Assembly: GCA_963693365.1 (NCBI GenBank) | Contig: CAVNZM010000001.1 | Coordinates: 12,276,001-12,340,000 of the forward strand | DNA length: 64,000 bases | Source: Amoebidium appalachense | Taxonomy: Eukaryota > Ichthyosporea | Reading direction: 5' to 3' | Notes under the pieces: generated by a model | Seen by the model: only the letters and a program-made list of their open reading frames with translations | Database searches by the model: none | Told to the model about the DNA's origin: nothing | Shown here: positions 31,865-48,387 of the stretch, piece by piece | Layout of the letters: every line of letters starts with the position of its first letter | Position numbering within the stretch: position 1 is the first letter of the stretch | Made by a program: the position numbers and the translations under genes

Positions 31865-32115
31865 CGCCCACAAATACACACAAGCACACACACCGTCCCT
31901 GCGTCCCTTCCTTTGTCAATATGATTGTTCCCCCCACTCTCTCCGGTTTCCTCTTCTCCCCAACTCTCCCGTGTTTCTCTCCTCTTCCCCTCTGCTCAAT
32001 GGCCTTCCAACCTCAAGAAAACACCCATTCGGTTGTTTGTCGAGAAATCATGCCGTGAATGTGAGAGGTCAATACAGATGCCACACTGCTTACCATCCAA
32101 CAACCCCCTCCCCCC

Positions 32116-32146
<31 letters not shown>

Positions 32147-32246
32147 AAAAAAAAAAAAAAAGCAGGAGAGCAGTATGGGTGAGGGAAACGAAGACGACCG
32201 CTCAAGAGATGGAGAGGAAGAGGAGCTTTTTGAAGGTTGGTGTTCC

Positions 32247-32301
<55 letters not shown>

Positions 32302-34158
32302 ACCCCACCCCCACCCCACCCCACCCACCCACCCACCACCACCACTACCACCACCACCACACAAAAAAAAAAAAAAAAAAAAAGGAATGGGCTCTGCTTA
32401 TTATGCATACTCTTTCATGTTTGCTTTGCGATCTGTATTGTGTTGTCCGTCATGAATATGCACTTTGTACTCTATAATTCACATTCTAACCCTCCCTTCC
32501 CCCTCCCCCCCCCTCCCCCCCATGACTTGGGCCCTCCCTGAGGATGGGCTCTCCTTATGACGCATACTGTGCGCATGGCTGATGTTGCATACTTGAATGT
32601 TTGCCTTTGCATGTGTCCTGTACCATGCTTCTCATCGTGTATGCGTACTTCGTACCGTGTTCCGCATTCAAACCCCCCCCCTGGGCACACAGAAACACAC
32701 ACCCCTACCTCGTCTCCCTTCCTCCTCGGTGTGCCCATGCACTCTCTCAATCCGCCACTCACCTGCTGTTTACCTCGCTATTGATAGAATGTTGTGAAGA
32801 ATACCGTTCCGATCATGAGATTGCCTTTTTGTCTTTTGCCTTTTGGGGGGGGAGGGGAGAGCGGGGAAAGGGGGGGTGGGGGGAGGCGGTGGGGTGTTTT
32901 GGGGGGGGGGGGGGGGGGGGGGGGGGGGATGGATGGGGGTCACCCATCGCACCCACAAGCTAAATAATGTTAAACATGCAAAGATGTATCATGTATGCAG
33001 GCACATTGGCAAACACCCTTCCAACTACCTCCTGTTCCCCTCCTCCCCCCCTTCCCCCCTAACCAAGAAAAAAAGGATATCAATAAATAAAAAATTAAAA
33101 AGGAGGAAAAAAAAAGAAAAAAAAAGCACACAAGCTCACGCGTGTGTGTATGACATTCCTCACGTCTGCACACAAATATGGGAACAAATACACAGGCATA
33201 CACACACACACACACACCGAAAACCATATAAAAAAAACCTCCCAAACATTCAAACACCCGCCCCACCACATACCCCACTCACACGCTAAACCATACACAC
33301 ACAGGTTTCCGCCGGCTAGGCCGAGCAACCACCGTAGCAGATTACATGACGGTATTATCTGAAGTGGCGAGAGCAAAAAAACTACACCCATACTACCAAA
33401 TGACAGAGGGATTCTATTCACGCATAGGCACGTCACAACCTACACACTCCAAAGCACACAGGCTCGTACGTTTTCTGCGACAGTATTCGCACGAGCCGTC
33501 GGTTTTGGCGATTTTGCAAAATCCCGGAAATTTCACGATCGTGCAGGCTCGGAGGATTCTTGCGGACGCCGCGGCGAAAATTCCCGGAGCTTTGGAGGAA
33601 TTGGGCCAGGAGTCTTATATGTACACGTCGCGAACGCACATGCAAGGGAAAATGCCGAGACGATCATCGGAGCAATCGAAAATGAACGGACGAAACCACG
33701 TAAATTTGCAAGTGAACGAAGATTTAACGGGAGGTGTGAACGTTGGAATAGGTGGCGAGATAATGTCCGTTGGGATAGACGGGAGCGGTGGGCAGCTGCT
33801 TACTGAGGAAACGGGAGATAACGGTGTGATAGATTCTAGGGAAATCGAAGAGGAAGATGAAGAGGTGATAGTGACAGACCACCACCACCACCACGACTTG
33901 CATGGGGGGGTTGGTGTTGGTATGGGTTTGGGTGTGGGTTTAGGAAATTTAGGAAATTTAGGAAATTTAGGAAATTTCGTAGAACATAGTTTTGTTGTGG
34001 GGGGAAGTAGGGTGGTAGGTACGGGGGGTTTGGTTTCGACCGAATCGCACGATGATACAGATCTGGACGATATCGGACAGCCCGGGATAGTGATGGAGGG
34101 ACATGGGCATCCAATCAATGTGGATAGTTATCACGCGGATTTTATTGGGGCTACGTGA
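29928..34158 (+). CDS. R: four-exon protein of unknown function, possible SAM-like domain and acidic/His/Gly-rich tail
   Basis: Exons: 29928-29972 (MDPTHGLLGQTHIAQ), 30635-31015, 32166-32235, 33305-34158. Donors are CAG/GTAGCA, GAG/GTATAG and AAG/GTTGGT; acceptors are ACCAG, AGCAG and CACAG. Phases 0, 0 and 1 all match, giving 1350 nt (449 residues) with no internal stop. Exon 2 has ...WEESEIDKWCLELRQHG... and ...LPVDWTNISIPVLPKKLL..., which resembles a SAM domain helix bundle (tentative). Exon 3 is acidic (DDRSRDGEEEELFEG). Exon 4 starts FRRLGRATTVADYM, continues with a helical region (KAHRLVRFLRQYSHEPSVLA), then a low-complexity tail with five His, a four-fold GNL repeat encoded by a 9-bp minisatellite (about 33943-33978), and Asp-rich sequence. 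The short first exon resembles the A/B genes in layout, but no A/B homology is visible. Confidence 0.65.
32391..32490 (-). repeat. Dispersed element, copy f (diverged 5' part)
   Basis: gctctgcttattatgcatac at the left end, ttgtactctataattcacat at the right end, then C-rich sequence. It is in the last intron of R. Confidence 0.75.
32522..32672 (-). repeat. Dispersed element, copy g
   Basis: On plus it reads catgacttgggccctccctg, then aggatgggctctccttatga, and ends cgtgttccgcattcaaa at a C tract. It is very close to copy d over the shared 150 bp. Copies f and g are arranged head to tail in the R intron. Confidence 0.85.
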
Positions 34159-34623
34159 TTGGGTTAGATGCCGTGTGGATAGGAGGTGTGTGGTTTATTT
34201 TATGTTAGTGATGATGGGAGTTTCGTGGCTCTTTTCGCTTCTAAGATGGGGTGTAGGTTGGAGAATGTCGTTTTGCCTGATAGGGTGGGTGTACATAGTG
34301 GAATTTGGTTAGAATATTTCCTTTTTTGTATGTTTTTTTTCCCCGTTCAATTTTTATTTTTTTTTGGACATTAGTACTGGCAATGTGTGTATGTGTGTGT
34401 GTGTGTGTGCTTGTGGAAGGCACTACACAGCACCGTAATACGGCAACCAGGACATGTATAGTGTGGGGGTATATGGGGATGCATATAAAAGTGCCCCATT
34501 TTAACATTAGAAATTTAACAGGATGTCTACTGGTCAGACTTTATTTTGCCTGTTTTATAACAGCATGATGGCAAGATGATACGGTGTAATCGGTTACATG
34601 GCCCAAGAGCGAGTGGATGTTGG

Positions 34624-34661
<38 letters not shown>

Positions 34662-34770
34662 ACACACACACATACCACCACCACCACCACCACTCCCTTT
34701 TTTTTTTTTTTTCTTATTTTTTTTTTTTTTTTTTTGTTTTTCCAGCTGGGGGGGGGGGGGGGGGGGGGGG
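34159..34770. other. 3' flank of R
   Basis: No exon is supported. It contains (GT)n at about 34387-34410, a C tract (34626-34661) followed by CA and CCA repeats, then T runs and a G tract (34747-34770) that abuts the fold-back arm. Confidence 0.5.
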
Positions 34771-35383
34771 ACATCTGAAAATCATGGTTTGTGGGATATA
34801 GACTCTACAGTCTCCGGTTCGTACGTGATCGATTGGCTGCTTCGTCTCACAAGTATGTGCCATATATGGCTAGCTTTTGTTTACTTTTACCTTATTTGGT
34901 TCCAACCGCCAACGCAGGAATGCACTCAATGTTCCCTATTTCAATGTCACCGAATTCATTAATTATCTTGTCGCCAAGTTTATTTCCCACGTGTGAATCT
35001 CCTACATACATTAGTATGCCCTATGCCCGCCCCCCCCCCCCCCCCCCCTCCCCCCCTCCCCGGGGGGGGGAGGGATGAGAAAATGCATGCACATATGGTC
35101 TGAAGACATGAATACGTGCCAGTGCAAGTTTGCAGGGCATACTAATGTATATAGGAGATTCACACGTGGGAAATAAACTTGGTGACAAGATAATTAATGA
35201 ATTCGGTGACATCGAAATAGGGAACATTGAGTGCATTCCTGCGTTGGCGGTTGGGACCAAATAAGGTAAAAGTAAACAAAAGCTAGCCATATATGGCACA
35301 TACTTGTGAGACGAAGAAGCCAATCGATCACGTACGAACCGGAGACTGTAGAGTCTATATCCCACACCATGGTTTTCAGATGT
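34771..35383. repeat. Large fold-back: two ~250-bp inverted arms around a 115-bp spacer
   Basis: Arm 34771-35020 (acatctgaaaatcatggttt ... ttagtatgcc) is the near-identical reverse complement of 35135-35383 (ggcatactaatgtatatagg ... ccatggttttcagatgt). The outer flanks are complementary homopolymers (G tract at left, C tract 35388-35427 at right). A third, diverged copy lies at about 19765-19985, i.e. at the matching position upstream of the other G1 copy. No coding capacity or terminal transposon motif was recognised. Confidence 0.95.
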
Positions 35384-35385
35384 TC

Positions 35386-35427
<42 letters not shown>

Positions 35428-35830
35428 AGCACACACACACACACACACACACATACGACAGTACCGGTGATAAGTTGCGCATGCGTAAGGTAGCCAAGGC
35501 TTGCATAAAATCGTTAAGACCCTCTAGAGAGGGAATGAGCAAATTATAGCATGGTGACATAATACAGAAATAAAAAAATAGTCGGAGCACCACAAATGCT
35601 CACATTTCATTGTTTGGTTTGTCTTTGGTAGACCAGAACACGATACATTTACGTACTTCCGCCAAAGGACAGAACCTTTTCTTTCTGGAGACGAATGAAA
35701 GGGGAAACCGAGCTTAAAAATGACGAACGGACTAAGGGAAAGTGCTCATTTCACGCCGTTGAAGTCTTAGTTGTTCGTCAATAAGCCATGTTCCTGTAGT
35801 TCTATATGGGCCTATACACAGACGTACACA

Positions 35831-36313
35831 ATGGAGGAAGGTATGTTTATGGCAAATGCTGGGGAGGGTTTTCAAGCACAAGGAGAGGCCGAAACCCTGG
35901 AAAGAATGCCTAAAAATGAAGACGAACTTAACGCACAGTTCGCCGAGGTGATTATATGACCCAGTCTCAGAATTAATTTCCTTTGTCAAGCACAGTCTTG
36001 CTTCTCGTATTAAAGCTTGGGCCAGTACAGTTGTAGATCTGCCATATACTCTGCCATTCAAGAGCAGCTTGTTTTGAAACCCCCCCCCCCCCCCCCCCCC
36101 CCCCGCGGGCGCCACCTCCCCCCTCCCCCCTGGCGCTCCGGACGTTTTGAAAAGCAGCACCCAACTTTCTTTGTTTGTGTTGCACAGTCACTGTGATCAG
36201 GCAGTTAGTGGCCCCCCGATTATGTCCTTTTCCATTCCACTTGAAAAACGGAACCCAACCACCAAGGTGTTGCGTTTTTTCGTTTATGAGGGTTGGGGCG
36301 GGGCGGGGCGGGG

Positions 36314-36345
<32 letters not shown>

Positions 36346-36444
36346 TGGGCAACCTACTGGAGAACTCTTCTGACCCCTTCTTTCCTCCCCCTTTCTCCCC
36401 CCTCCTCTCACCCCCCTCCCCCACTACCACCTTTCTCCCGCACA

Positions 36445-36486
<42 letters not shown>

Positions 36487-36804
36487 AGGACAAAGCTCTT
36501 GCCAGCCTCTCTGCTGGTCTGATGCACGACTTTTCCTTTTGTGATCAAGAACTTCTGTTCGGCCACCTGCTTGAGCTTTGTGTCCCTGTGGAGGGTGGTC
36601 TTACCGTGAACGAAGCAACAGCCACAGGGCTGATGCTCGCCTCATGGGACAACATCAAGGGGTTTTTCCGGACAGATGGGGTGAAAATGGAGGAGGTACG
36701 TGCGGGGGATTCGGTGTGCTTGAGACTGGCACATTTCCTGCGGCATCTGCCAAAATTTGACACGGTGGTCGAGGAGGCAAAGACGCCAGTTGTGATGCAG
36801 GTGT

Positions 36805-36865
<61 letters not shown>

Positions 36866-37998
36866 GGGTGGGTGTGTGTGTGTGTCCGCGTGTGTGTGTG
36901 TGTGTGTGTGTGGGGGGGGGGGGGGATATTGCTGTGATTCGACTACATGCATCAGCGGTGTTTAACTGGTTGTGCGCTCTCTTGAATATGCCCCCCCCCC
37001 CCCCCCCCCTTCTCCACCCCCTCCCCCCCCCCCCCAAAAAAAAAAATGACCCCCTCTCCTCCCCCCCCCCCAAAAAAAAAATGACCCTCTCTCCTCCCCC
37101 CCCCCCCCAAAAAAAAAAATTTTTTTTTTTGAAAAAGGAAAAGGAACCCCATCCACCCCACCTAAACACACAACGATTCTCTTTATGATACTGTAGCCCA
37201 CCTATGTACCGTTCATTGCCAGTCACTCCTCCTTTCCCATAATAGCCTGTGTGAGCCCATCCTCCCGTAATAGCCCATATTCCCGTAACCTTTTCTCCGT
37301 AATAACCCGTTATCCCGTAAACAGGCTGTGAGCTGTGTTTCTCACCCTGCCATGCGCGATCTCTGTTATGAAAACGGACCGATTCCGACAGTTTTGGCTA
37401 CGGCGGCAGCAATTCAGGCCGTCGTATCATCAGGGGGAAAATTGATCGGTATGTGGGGGTTACAGAGAATTGCGCAAGAATACATTCCGGCGGCAAAGGA
37501 ATGGGTGGTGGGTAAGGTGATTGTAAACGTACAGAGGGGTCTTATCTGAAATTCACGATGTGGTGGCTGTACCGGACGTGAGGGAGAGCATTGGTGGTGC
37601 GATGAAAGATGTAATCATCCGGGCCCTTGGTGACGTCACAATGAACCCACCATCATGGCTGCGGCCAATGGAAAATTCTGTTCATGTTCTCAACCTCACC
37701 AGCGACGACAACGCAAACCCCCCCGCAGCTGAAATTGCCATTGCCTGTGTGGTATTTTCGGCCACGGTACACATTTCCAAGTATTGGGGGGACCTCGGCG
37801 GGCCTGGGGCCATAAGCGCGGCGCTAGACAGGGAGGTTGCGCGGTCGGAAAAGGCAACCAAGAAACTGAAAAAGAGACGAATCATTGCGGAAAAACAGAG
37901 AGAGGTTGTGGGAAAAGACAGGGAGATTTTGCAGCAGCGTGCGGAACTGTTGCGTCTAGTGAAGGAGGCTCACCCCACCGCTCTGCCTGAGAATGTTG
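35831..37998 (+). pseudogene. G1 (P copy): A/B-family gene, B exon frameshifted
   Basis: Exons: 35831-35947 (39 codons, MEEGMFMANAGEGFQAQGEA), A exon 36486-36800 (105 codons), B exon 37325-37998. The first two are the same length as in the M copy and open. The B exon has a 2-nt deficit in a G run near 37538 (AGAGGGG versus AGAGGGGGG), which produces a stop just after QRGLI. Restoring two bases gives 676 nt, matching the phase of the M copy. The remainder is open and contains the Lys/Glu coiled-coil region (37850-37980). The A-exon donor runs straight into (GT)n(G)n at 36801-36864. It may be a real pseudogene or a functional gene with a homopolymer error. Confidence 0.65.
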
Positions 37999-38149
37999 GT
38001 CCCCCCTCCCCCCCCCCCCCCCCACCCCCCTCGGTCCACGCCCCCCCTGCCCCCCCCCCCCCCCCCCCTCCCCCTCTCTCTCCATCTCTTCATCCTCCCG
38101 ACCCTCTCGTACTGCCATATAGAGGGCTAGGGAGATGCGGGCGCACATG

Positions 38150-38419
38150 TCTTAATTTCTATGTGGCTGGTTTCGGTGTGACGTAACCATGGTGTGTATG
38201 TTACGTCATTTTGATGTAATTGTGAATGTAGCCAATTAGTGGTCAGTGATGTCCCTGCGCAATGCCACTGTAGTTGAATAATGGCATGTGATTGGTTGCC
38301 TTCGACCCAACACAATAATTACATCACTAAGTGGATGCATTCCAATGTCGTTTGTTTGCGCACGTTTGTTTCCACCATTCAGTTGGGTTCTCACATACTG
38401 TTTGCACCCACAGGTAGTA
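38150..38419 (+). promoter_or_regulatory. Promoter-like region upstream of G2 (P copy)
   Basis: gtgacgtaac (38178), ttacgtcatt (38201), ccaat (38232) and attgg (38290) occur in a stretch lacking long homopolymers; the counterpart in the M arm has the same motif types. The conserved ctcacatactgtttgcaccc leads into the first exon. Motif-based inference only. Confidence 0.4.
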
Positions 38420-38544
38420 ATGGACATTTTCACGTCAACTCTCTCTGCAATGAAGGCCAACCCTGCTCGCCGCAATGTCGATCAAGTGCGTACCCAATCC
38501 CCCCAGAAAAAAGGGGAGGGAAAAAAAAAAAAGGAAAAAAAAAG

Positions 38545-38578
<34 letters not shown>

Positions 38579-38881
38579 CCCCCCCCCCCCCCCGGTTTTT
38601 CTGCTTTTGTGAGGTGGATGAGTTGGATGTTGTGGCAACACCCATCATTCACACCGTGGCCCAACGAATCAGATGTGTAACCTGGCTAAAACTTCATTGC
38701 TTCTAAGCATACCCGCAAGATTACAACTTCTTTTTGGCCCCTCGCACCCCCCCCCCCCCCCCCCCCCCCTCCCCCCCCCCCCCCGCCCCCTTCCCCCCCC
38801 TTGGAGAAAAAAGTAAAGATTAGTGTAATGGCAGATGAGGCAGAAAAACAGAAGATAGAACCCTTTCTCACCCCCCCCCCC

Positions 38882-38913
<32 letters not shown>

Positions 38914-39285
38914 ACCCCCTCCCCCCCCACCACCATCACCACCAATTTTCTGCTTGGGGAATCTGCACAGAGTGCTGGTGACATATTTCGAGTTCATTAC
39001 TAAATAGATATGGTATATTGCCACTACTTCAGCCTGAAAGACCCCCCCCCCCCCCCCCCCCCACCCCCACACCACCCCCCCCCCCCCCCCCCCCCCCCCC
39101 CCCATTCCTACCCACCCACCCACCCGCCCCCCACCTATCCCCCCCCCCCCCCCACCCACCCACCCACCCACACACACACACCCCTTCCCCCCTTCCCCCT
39201 CCCCCCCCCCCCCCCCCCCCCCCCCCCCACCCGCCCACCCACCTTAACTCGAGCACCGTGTCGATCACTTGGGGCACCCATGAAT

Positions 39286-39405
39286 AAGGAATCGGCTTAT
39301 AATTCACTGTCGCCGGGGTTGTTTTTTACCAAATTCTCCATTGTATTCCCCGTCGTGAATCTGCACTTCATACTCCGTAACACATCCTGCTATCCTAGAC
39401 CTAAC
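39286..39405 (-). repeat. Diverged fragment of the dispersed element
   Basis: aatcggcttataattcactg at the left end and cttcatactccgtaacacat at the right end, followed by a C tract, resemble the minus orientation of the element. It lies in the first intron of G2 (P). Confidence 0.4.
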
Positions 39406-39439
39406 CCCCCCCCTCCCCCTCCCCCCACCCCTCCCCCTT

Positions 39440-39470
<31 letters not shown>

Positions 39471-40150
39471 TTCCCTTTTCAGGCAGCCCTCGTTTCGGAG
39501 TTCTCGGTTCTTTCCGATATCGGCTTTATCTTCTACACAACGATTCACAACGCGAATACGCCATGGAAGCACTTCAGTGTTTCCTCTCTCCAGGCGAAAA
39601 CCCAAGTCAATCCCGCAAAAACTTAGCCACCGCCGTAGGCCTACTGCTCAGTTGCGATGGTTGCACTCTCTCCTCCCTCTTCCGTCTGTCTGCCAGCAAC
39701 ATAGCAATAAAGTTGGCTGGTTTTTTTGCGCAAATCGCAGATTTTGCATCGGCAATGTCCCTTCTGGATGGCGAAATTTGGGTGCAGGTACTGGCTATTC
39801 AATCAATGTCCCCTCCCCCGCCCTCCCTATCGCTCCTCCCCCCACCCCCCCCCATATCCCTTACCCCTTACCTAATCTCCCCCTCCGTCCCACACACACA
39901 CACACACACCATTTGAAAAGAGAACTTAGAACAAGTAAACCTGCCCTGTTTATTTTTCTCGTGCCAGCGTATGTGTTTAGGCATTGTTTTGGGGGTCTTT
40001 GGGGTTTATATATTCTTTTTGCTTTTTTAAAAAAAAAAAAAAAAGGGGGGGGGGGGGGGGGGGGGGGGGGGATGATAGAAAGAATAAAGATTTTAGTTAT
40101 CGTGTTACTGCTGGTCAGATATGAGGATGGCCTTCTTCCCCCCCCCCCCC

Positions 40151-40194
<44 letters not shown>

Positions 40195-40936
40195 AGGCAC
40201 ACCGACTCAGCACCCACCCCGCCTTCAGGGACATGCACATCGCCTACGGCCAATCAGTGACAATTCTTTCTGCCGCCGCTGCCGTTGCCGCGGTAACGGG
40301 TGCAAGTGACGTCGCCAACCAATCAAAAGTGGGAGTGTGGACACTAGCGCGCATTGCAAAACATTACTCCGACGACGCACGTGCATCTTTGGTGTCCGCA
40401 TGCACCAACACAATCACCGAAGCATTCAAAAACACGCTGAAGACACCCGATGCATGGGGTGAAAACCTGAATATCCTACCTGAAAATTACGGGAATTTCA
40501 TTTCAGAGTTCGTCGATCGTGTAGTGACCGACCTCACCCTGCCACCTGACGTCCAGCCAGTTGAATCCCCCAGTGACGTCATATATTTCCCAAACAAATA
40601 TGCTTTAAACGCAAACAACACGGAAACCCTACGGGAATATCGGATTTTTCGGGATATTTTCCGGCAGATTTCGGAAATGTGGCCCAGCAGCCCAGAGCAT
40701 GCACGATTGTTCAGTTTGGTCGAGAGTGAAAATTCGAAATTTGAGAAGAAATTCGAGGAGGCAAGGGGGATCCTTCAGCATGTGGAAAAGAGGGAGACGA
40801 GGGGGGAGAGGGGAGACATAAGGCACGTGTAGGTGTGGATGAGTTCAAACGTGTGCACGGGGTGTTGGTGCACAGACTGCCCACTGGGGGCGATGCACAG
40901 GTAAAACACCCACCTATCACACACCCGCACGCACGC

Positions 40937-41192
<256 letters not shown>

Positions 41193-41590
41193 GCACGCAC
41201 GCACGCACACACGCACACACGCACACACGCACACGCACACACACACACACACACACACAAAGACACAGACACACGCACGTGCATGCACATGCACGTACAC
41301 CCAATGTCCGGTCTGTCATCTAGATTTCCAGTTCCCCAAAAACCCCCCTCCCCCCAGGCGCATGGCTTGCTTTTTTCCCCAAGGACCACCAAGCGAGTTC
41401 TTTTCCCCCCCATCATTCTGCAATTGTTTACCCCTTTCCCCCCCCCCCCTTCCCTTCTAGGCCATACGTGCACACACACATGTACACACACACGTGTAAA
41501 CATATACACGCATACAGGCAGACAGACACATGTGCGCGCATGTGTGTGCCACGCACGCACGCAAACGCATGCACGCTCGCACACACGCCA

Positions 41591-41690
<100 letters not shown>

Positions 41691-42464
41691 CTTGTGCCGT
41701 GATCCACTCAGTCACACCCTCCTCTTTCCACAGGAATCAGATGACCCACCCACGAATCCCCCATCACGGGCACTGCCTTCGACCCCATTCAGCCCCAAAC
41801 ACACAACTGCAATCGATGAAAACGCATGCGGGAACATTTCCGACACAGAGCCAATGACCCGTCCCAAAAGACGAAAGGAAAACGAAGAACACGAAGACAA
41901 CACACAATCTCCCTGTCTTCCCGGAAGGAAAAAACGACCTCACACACCAGCAATAACCCCGGAAACCCCTCTTCTTCCCACCGCAAATTTACATGAACCC
42001 CCACCATCAATATTCCACCCGGAATTGGTTTCTCCTGGGGTCCTTTAAAGGGCAACCCATGTCCTGTCGGGTCGTGTGGAAACAAACCAACTTTAACATT
42101 CGCTCAAAACGGCCTCCACGTACGGCGCACACAGACCGGGCGGTGGCCGTTTGTGTGCATGCGGCAAAAATGCGAAAAACCCCACCCCTACCTCACCCGC
42201 TCGAAATTCCAGGAGCACATCTCATTTGAAAACGCTGACAAGCACTGTCATGGTCTCGCGTTTCTCTGTGAGCTTGATGGGTGTGGTGGACCTTTTCATA
42301 TTGCAATGAGTCGAGAGCGTCACGTGCGCGATTTTCACGAGGGGAAGTGCGGGTGGAAGGGGTGTGTGTTTGAGTGCAGGGGGGTGGGGGGTAGAGAGGT
42401 GAGGAAGCATGTGCGTGTGGTGCATGGGGAGGACTATGGGCCTGAGACGGAGACGTATGAGTGA

Positions 42465-44936
<2,472 letters not shown>

Positions 44937-45038
44937 TTCAGCAAACAAGCAAACACATCACAAGGTGCCACAAAGTAAATAAATGAAAGCACCAAACAGA
45001 GAACCAGGCAGCTGTGAAAGCAGGAAAACCACTAAAAA

Positions 45039-45078
<40 letters not shown>

Positions 45079-45423
45079 AGGGGGGAGGGGAGTAAGAATG
45101 TGGGTGTTTCTGACTCGCCGACACATTCAAAACGGACAACACAATGGAGGCAGAACTATGGAATGGAAAGGGAAAAAAACAAAAGAAAAAAGAAAAAAAA
45201 CACGCACTGCAAGCAGAGCCCGTTCTCGAAGCCTGGGGAAAGGGGGAGGGGTGGGGGTTCCAAAAATAAAGGGAGGGGAGGGGGGATTCTATACCAGACA
45301 GCTATTATCACCGGCGCCACAGCCAATACCACCAGCGCCTTCCCTGTCCACATGGCAGCATTGGCTGTGTGCTAGCCACTGTAGCGCACAAACACACGGG
45401 CACACATGCGCGGGCGCGCGCGC

Positions 45424-45515
<92 letters not shown>

Positions 45516-45711
45516 TTGTGAGGGGGGGGGGGGGGGGGGAGGAGGAGGAGGGGGAGAGTAAATATAGCCAAACGAGCACCCAGTTAGATCTGAATCACCA
45601 CACCTGCAACTAATCAACCCCTTCAATGAAGACCAGGCTGATAGCCCCCCCCTCCCCCCCTTTGTGTGTGTGCGTGTGCTTGTTGTGTTGTGTTAGGTGA
45701 GGAGGGGAATG

Positions 45712-45765
<54 letters not shown>

Positions 45766-45842
45766 GTGTGTGTGTGTTTGTGTGTATATTTCTCTCTCTG
45801 TGTGTGTGTGTGTGTGTGTGTGTCTGCGTGGTTGTGTGTGCT

Positions 45843-45875
<33 letters not shown>

Positions 45876-46320
45876 GGACGTGCGTGCTGTTGTGTGCGTG
45901 TTTGTTCAGGCGCATTAGCACGTTAGAAATCGCGGAGGGAGAAGAGAGGTCAAGGAGGAAGTCAGCAGAGGTATAGTATGAAGTGTCTTGCAATGACAAC
46001 TGGGCAAACAGAACACGTCAACGTTATGCGACTATAGACAAAAAAACAAAACGGGGTTGGCCTATCCTGAGGGGGAAAAGAGGGAGGAAAAGGGGGGGGA
46101 AGGAGGGGGGGGGGGGGGGGGGGGGGGAGGGGTTGATGATGCGCGCGCAAAAAAAGAAAGGCGTCTTGGAGAATGGGGAAATGAGACACACCAACTGAAT
46201 AGCCGGTAACTGCTCGCCAAAAGGGAAAAAAAAAAAAAAGGAAAGAGAAAAAACTAGCAAGAAAGAATCTGAAAAGCTAAGGGAAAGGGTGGGGGAGGGG
46301 GGGGGGGGGGGGGGGGGGGG

Positions 46321-46577
<257 letters not shown>

Positions 46578-46800
46578 TGAGAGAAACTGCAATTCACACA
46601 ACGGGACATATCACACGTATGCACATGGTACAAACAATTCGTGCAAACAGTAAAAACACTTCATGCACACAGTGAAATGACTTCATGCACACAGTGAAAA
46701 AACTTCATGGACACGGTGAAAACGGGGTCCACCCACGAGCCGTGTCTCCGTACTACATGCGTGGGCAGCCCCTGAAGTTGTTGGCTTCAGGGGGGAACTT

Positions 46801-46840
<40 letters not shown>

Positions 46841-46876
46841 TGTGTGCGCGTGTGTGCGTGTGTGCGTGCGTGTGCG

Positions 46877-47033
<157 letters not shown>

Positions 47034-47358
47034 CCCTTCAGGGGAGGATGAGGGAGAGGGGGGATTGTAATAGCATGGTAAGTTTTGACCGTGAAGAAAA
47101 AGGTGAAAGAGGAGACGAGGTTAGTTGGTGCAGGGGGAGAGTAAGATAAGGTACCGTATGTCAGGTGGCTCACACAAAATAATGCCCAAATTTAGTAAAC
47201 ACCATAATCTCATCCCAACCACCTAAAGCAGCCCGCAAGAGAAGGACAGGTTGTGCCAACCTCTCCTCCCGTCCTCTAGATCTCCCCATTCCTCCCTTCC
47301 TCCCTCCCCCCCCCCCCCCCCCCCCCTCTCCCCCCCCCCCCTCCCCCCCCCCCCCCCA

Positions 47359-47390
<32 letters not shown>

Positions 47391-47585
47391 AAAAGTGGAA
47401 ACAGAGTAAAAAGAAATAAGCTCCCCCCTCTCCCCTCCCAAAAAGAAAAGAAAAGAAAAGAAAAAGAAAGAAAAGATTCAGAAAAAGAAAGAAAAGATTC
47501 AGAAAATAAACATCGTACCTGTCCGCCCAGCCAGCTGAACTCCCTGGGGCTGCACGAACATATCATGTGGTTCTCCCCTCCCCCA

Positions 47586-48062
47586 CCCTCCCCAACCCCA
47601 CCACCCACCCACCCACCCACACACACACAGAAAGAGAGAAAACAGTGAGTGATATGGGGAGAGAGGGAGGGGTAAGGGGGAGATACATTTATACCGTGGA
47701 GAGATACAGAGGATGGGCGCCTATACTGAGCTTAAGGTGTGCCACATGGGTAGTCCAATTTTGTCACTATTCCCCCCTCCCCCCCCCCCCCCCCCCCCCC
47801 CCTTCCCCCCTCCCCCTATCCCCGGGCCTGCCCCAAACACACATAGTCTCTCCTTCTCCCTCCCCCCCTCACTCTGTAAGTGTGCACATGCGCGCTTGTG
47901 TGCGTGGCCTGTGTCAATCCAGCCAGTAGATGTGTGCGTGTGTTTTTATACCCTCATTTTTGTATCCATGTCGCTACCCACTGCTATCCAATCTCCCCCC
48001 TCCCCCCCCCTCCCCACCACCACCACCACCACCAACACCGCCCCAAACCCACACACCCACAC

Positions 48063-48129
<67 letters not shown>

Positions 48130-48136
48130 ACCCACC

Positions 48137-48183
<47 letters not shown>

Positions 48184-48350
48184 CAACTTCCCCCCACCCT
48201 TCCCCTCCCCCCCTCTTTGCCCACCCCTCAAATACCTGCATTCTATCCACAACAGCCCCATACTATTCCCTTCTCCGTTTCCTCCACACCACAGCTCGCA
48301 GGCTCATACCCACATTTCTGTTCCATTAAGTCCCACCGCTTCACTCGACC

Positions 48351-48387
<37 letters not shown>

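Noticed and set aside
12292-40900. A variant nuclear code with TAA/TAG = Gln and TGA = Trp
   Set aside because: It fits the aligned stops, but the intact genes (S, R, RBR, methyltransferase) contain none of these codons internally and several end with TGA; single transitions in decaying copies explain the pattern more simply. Kept as a testable alternative in the findings.
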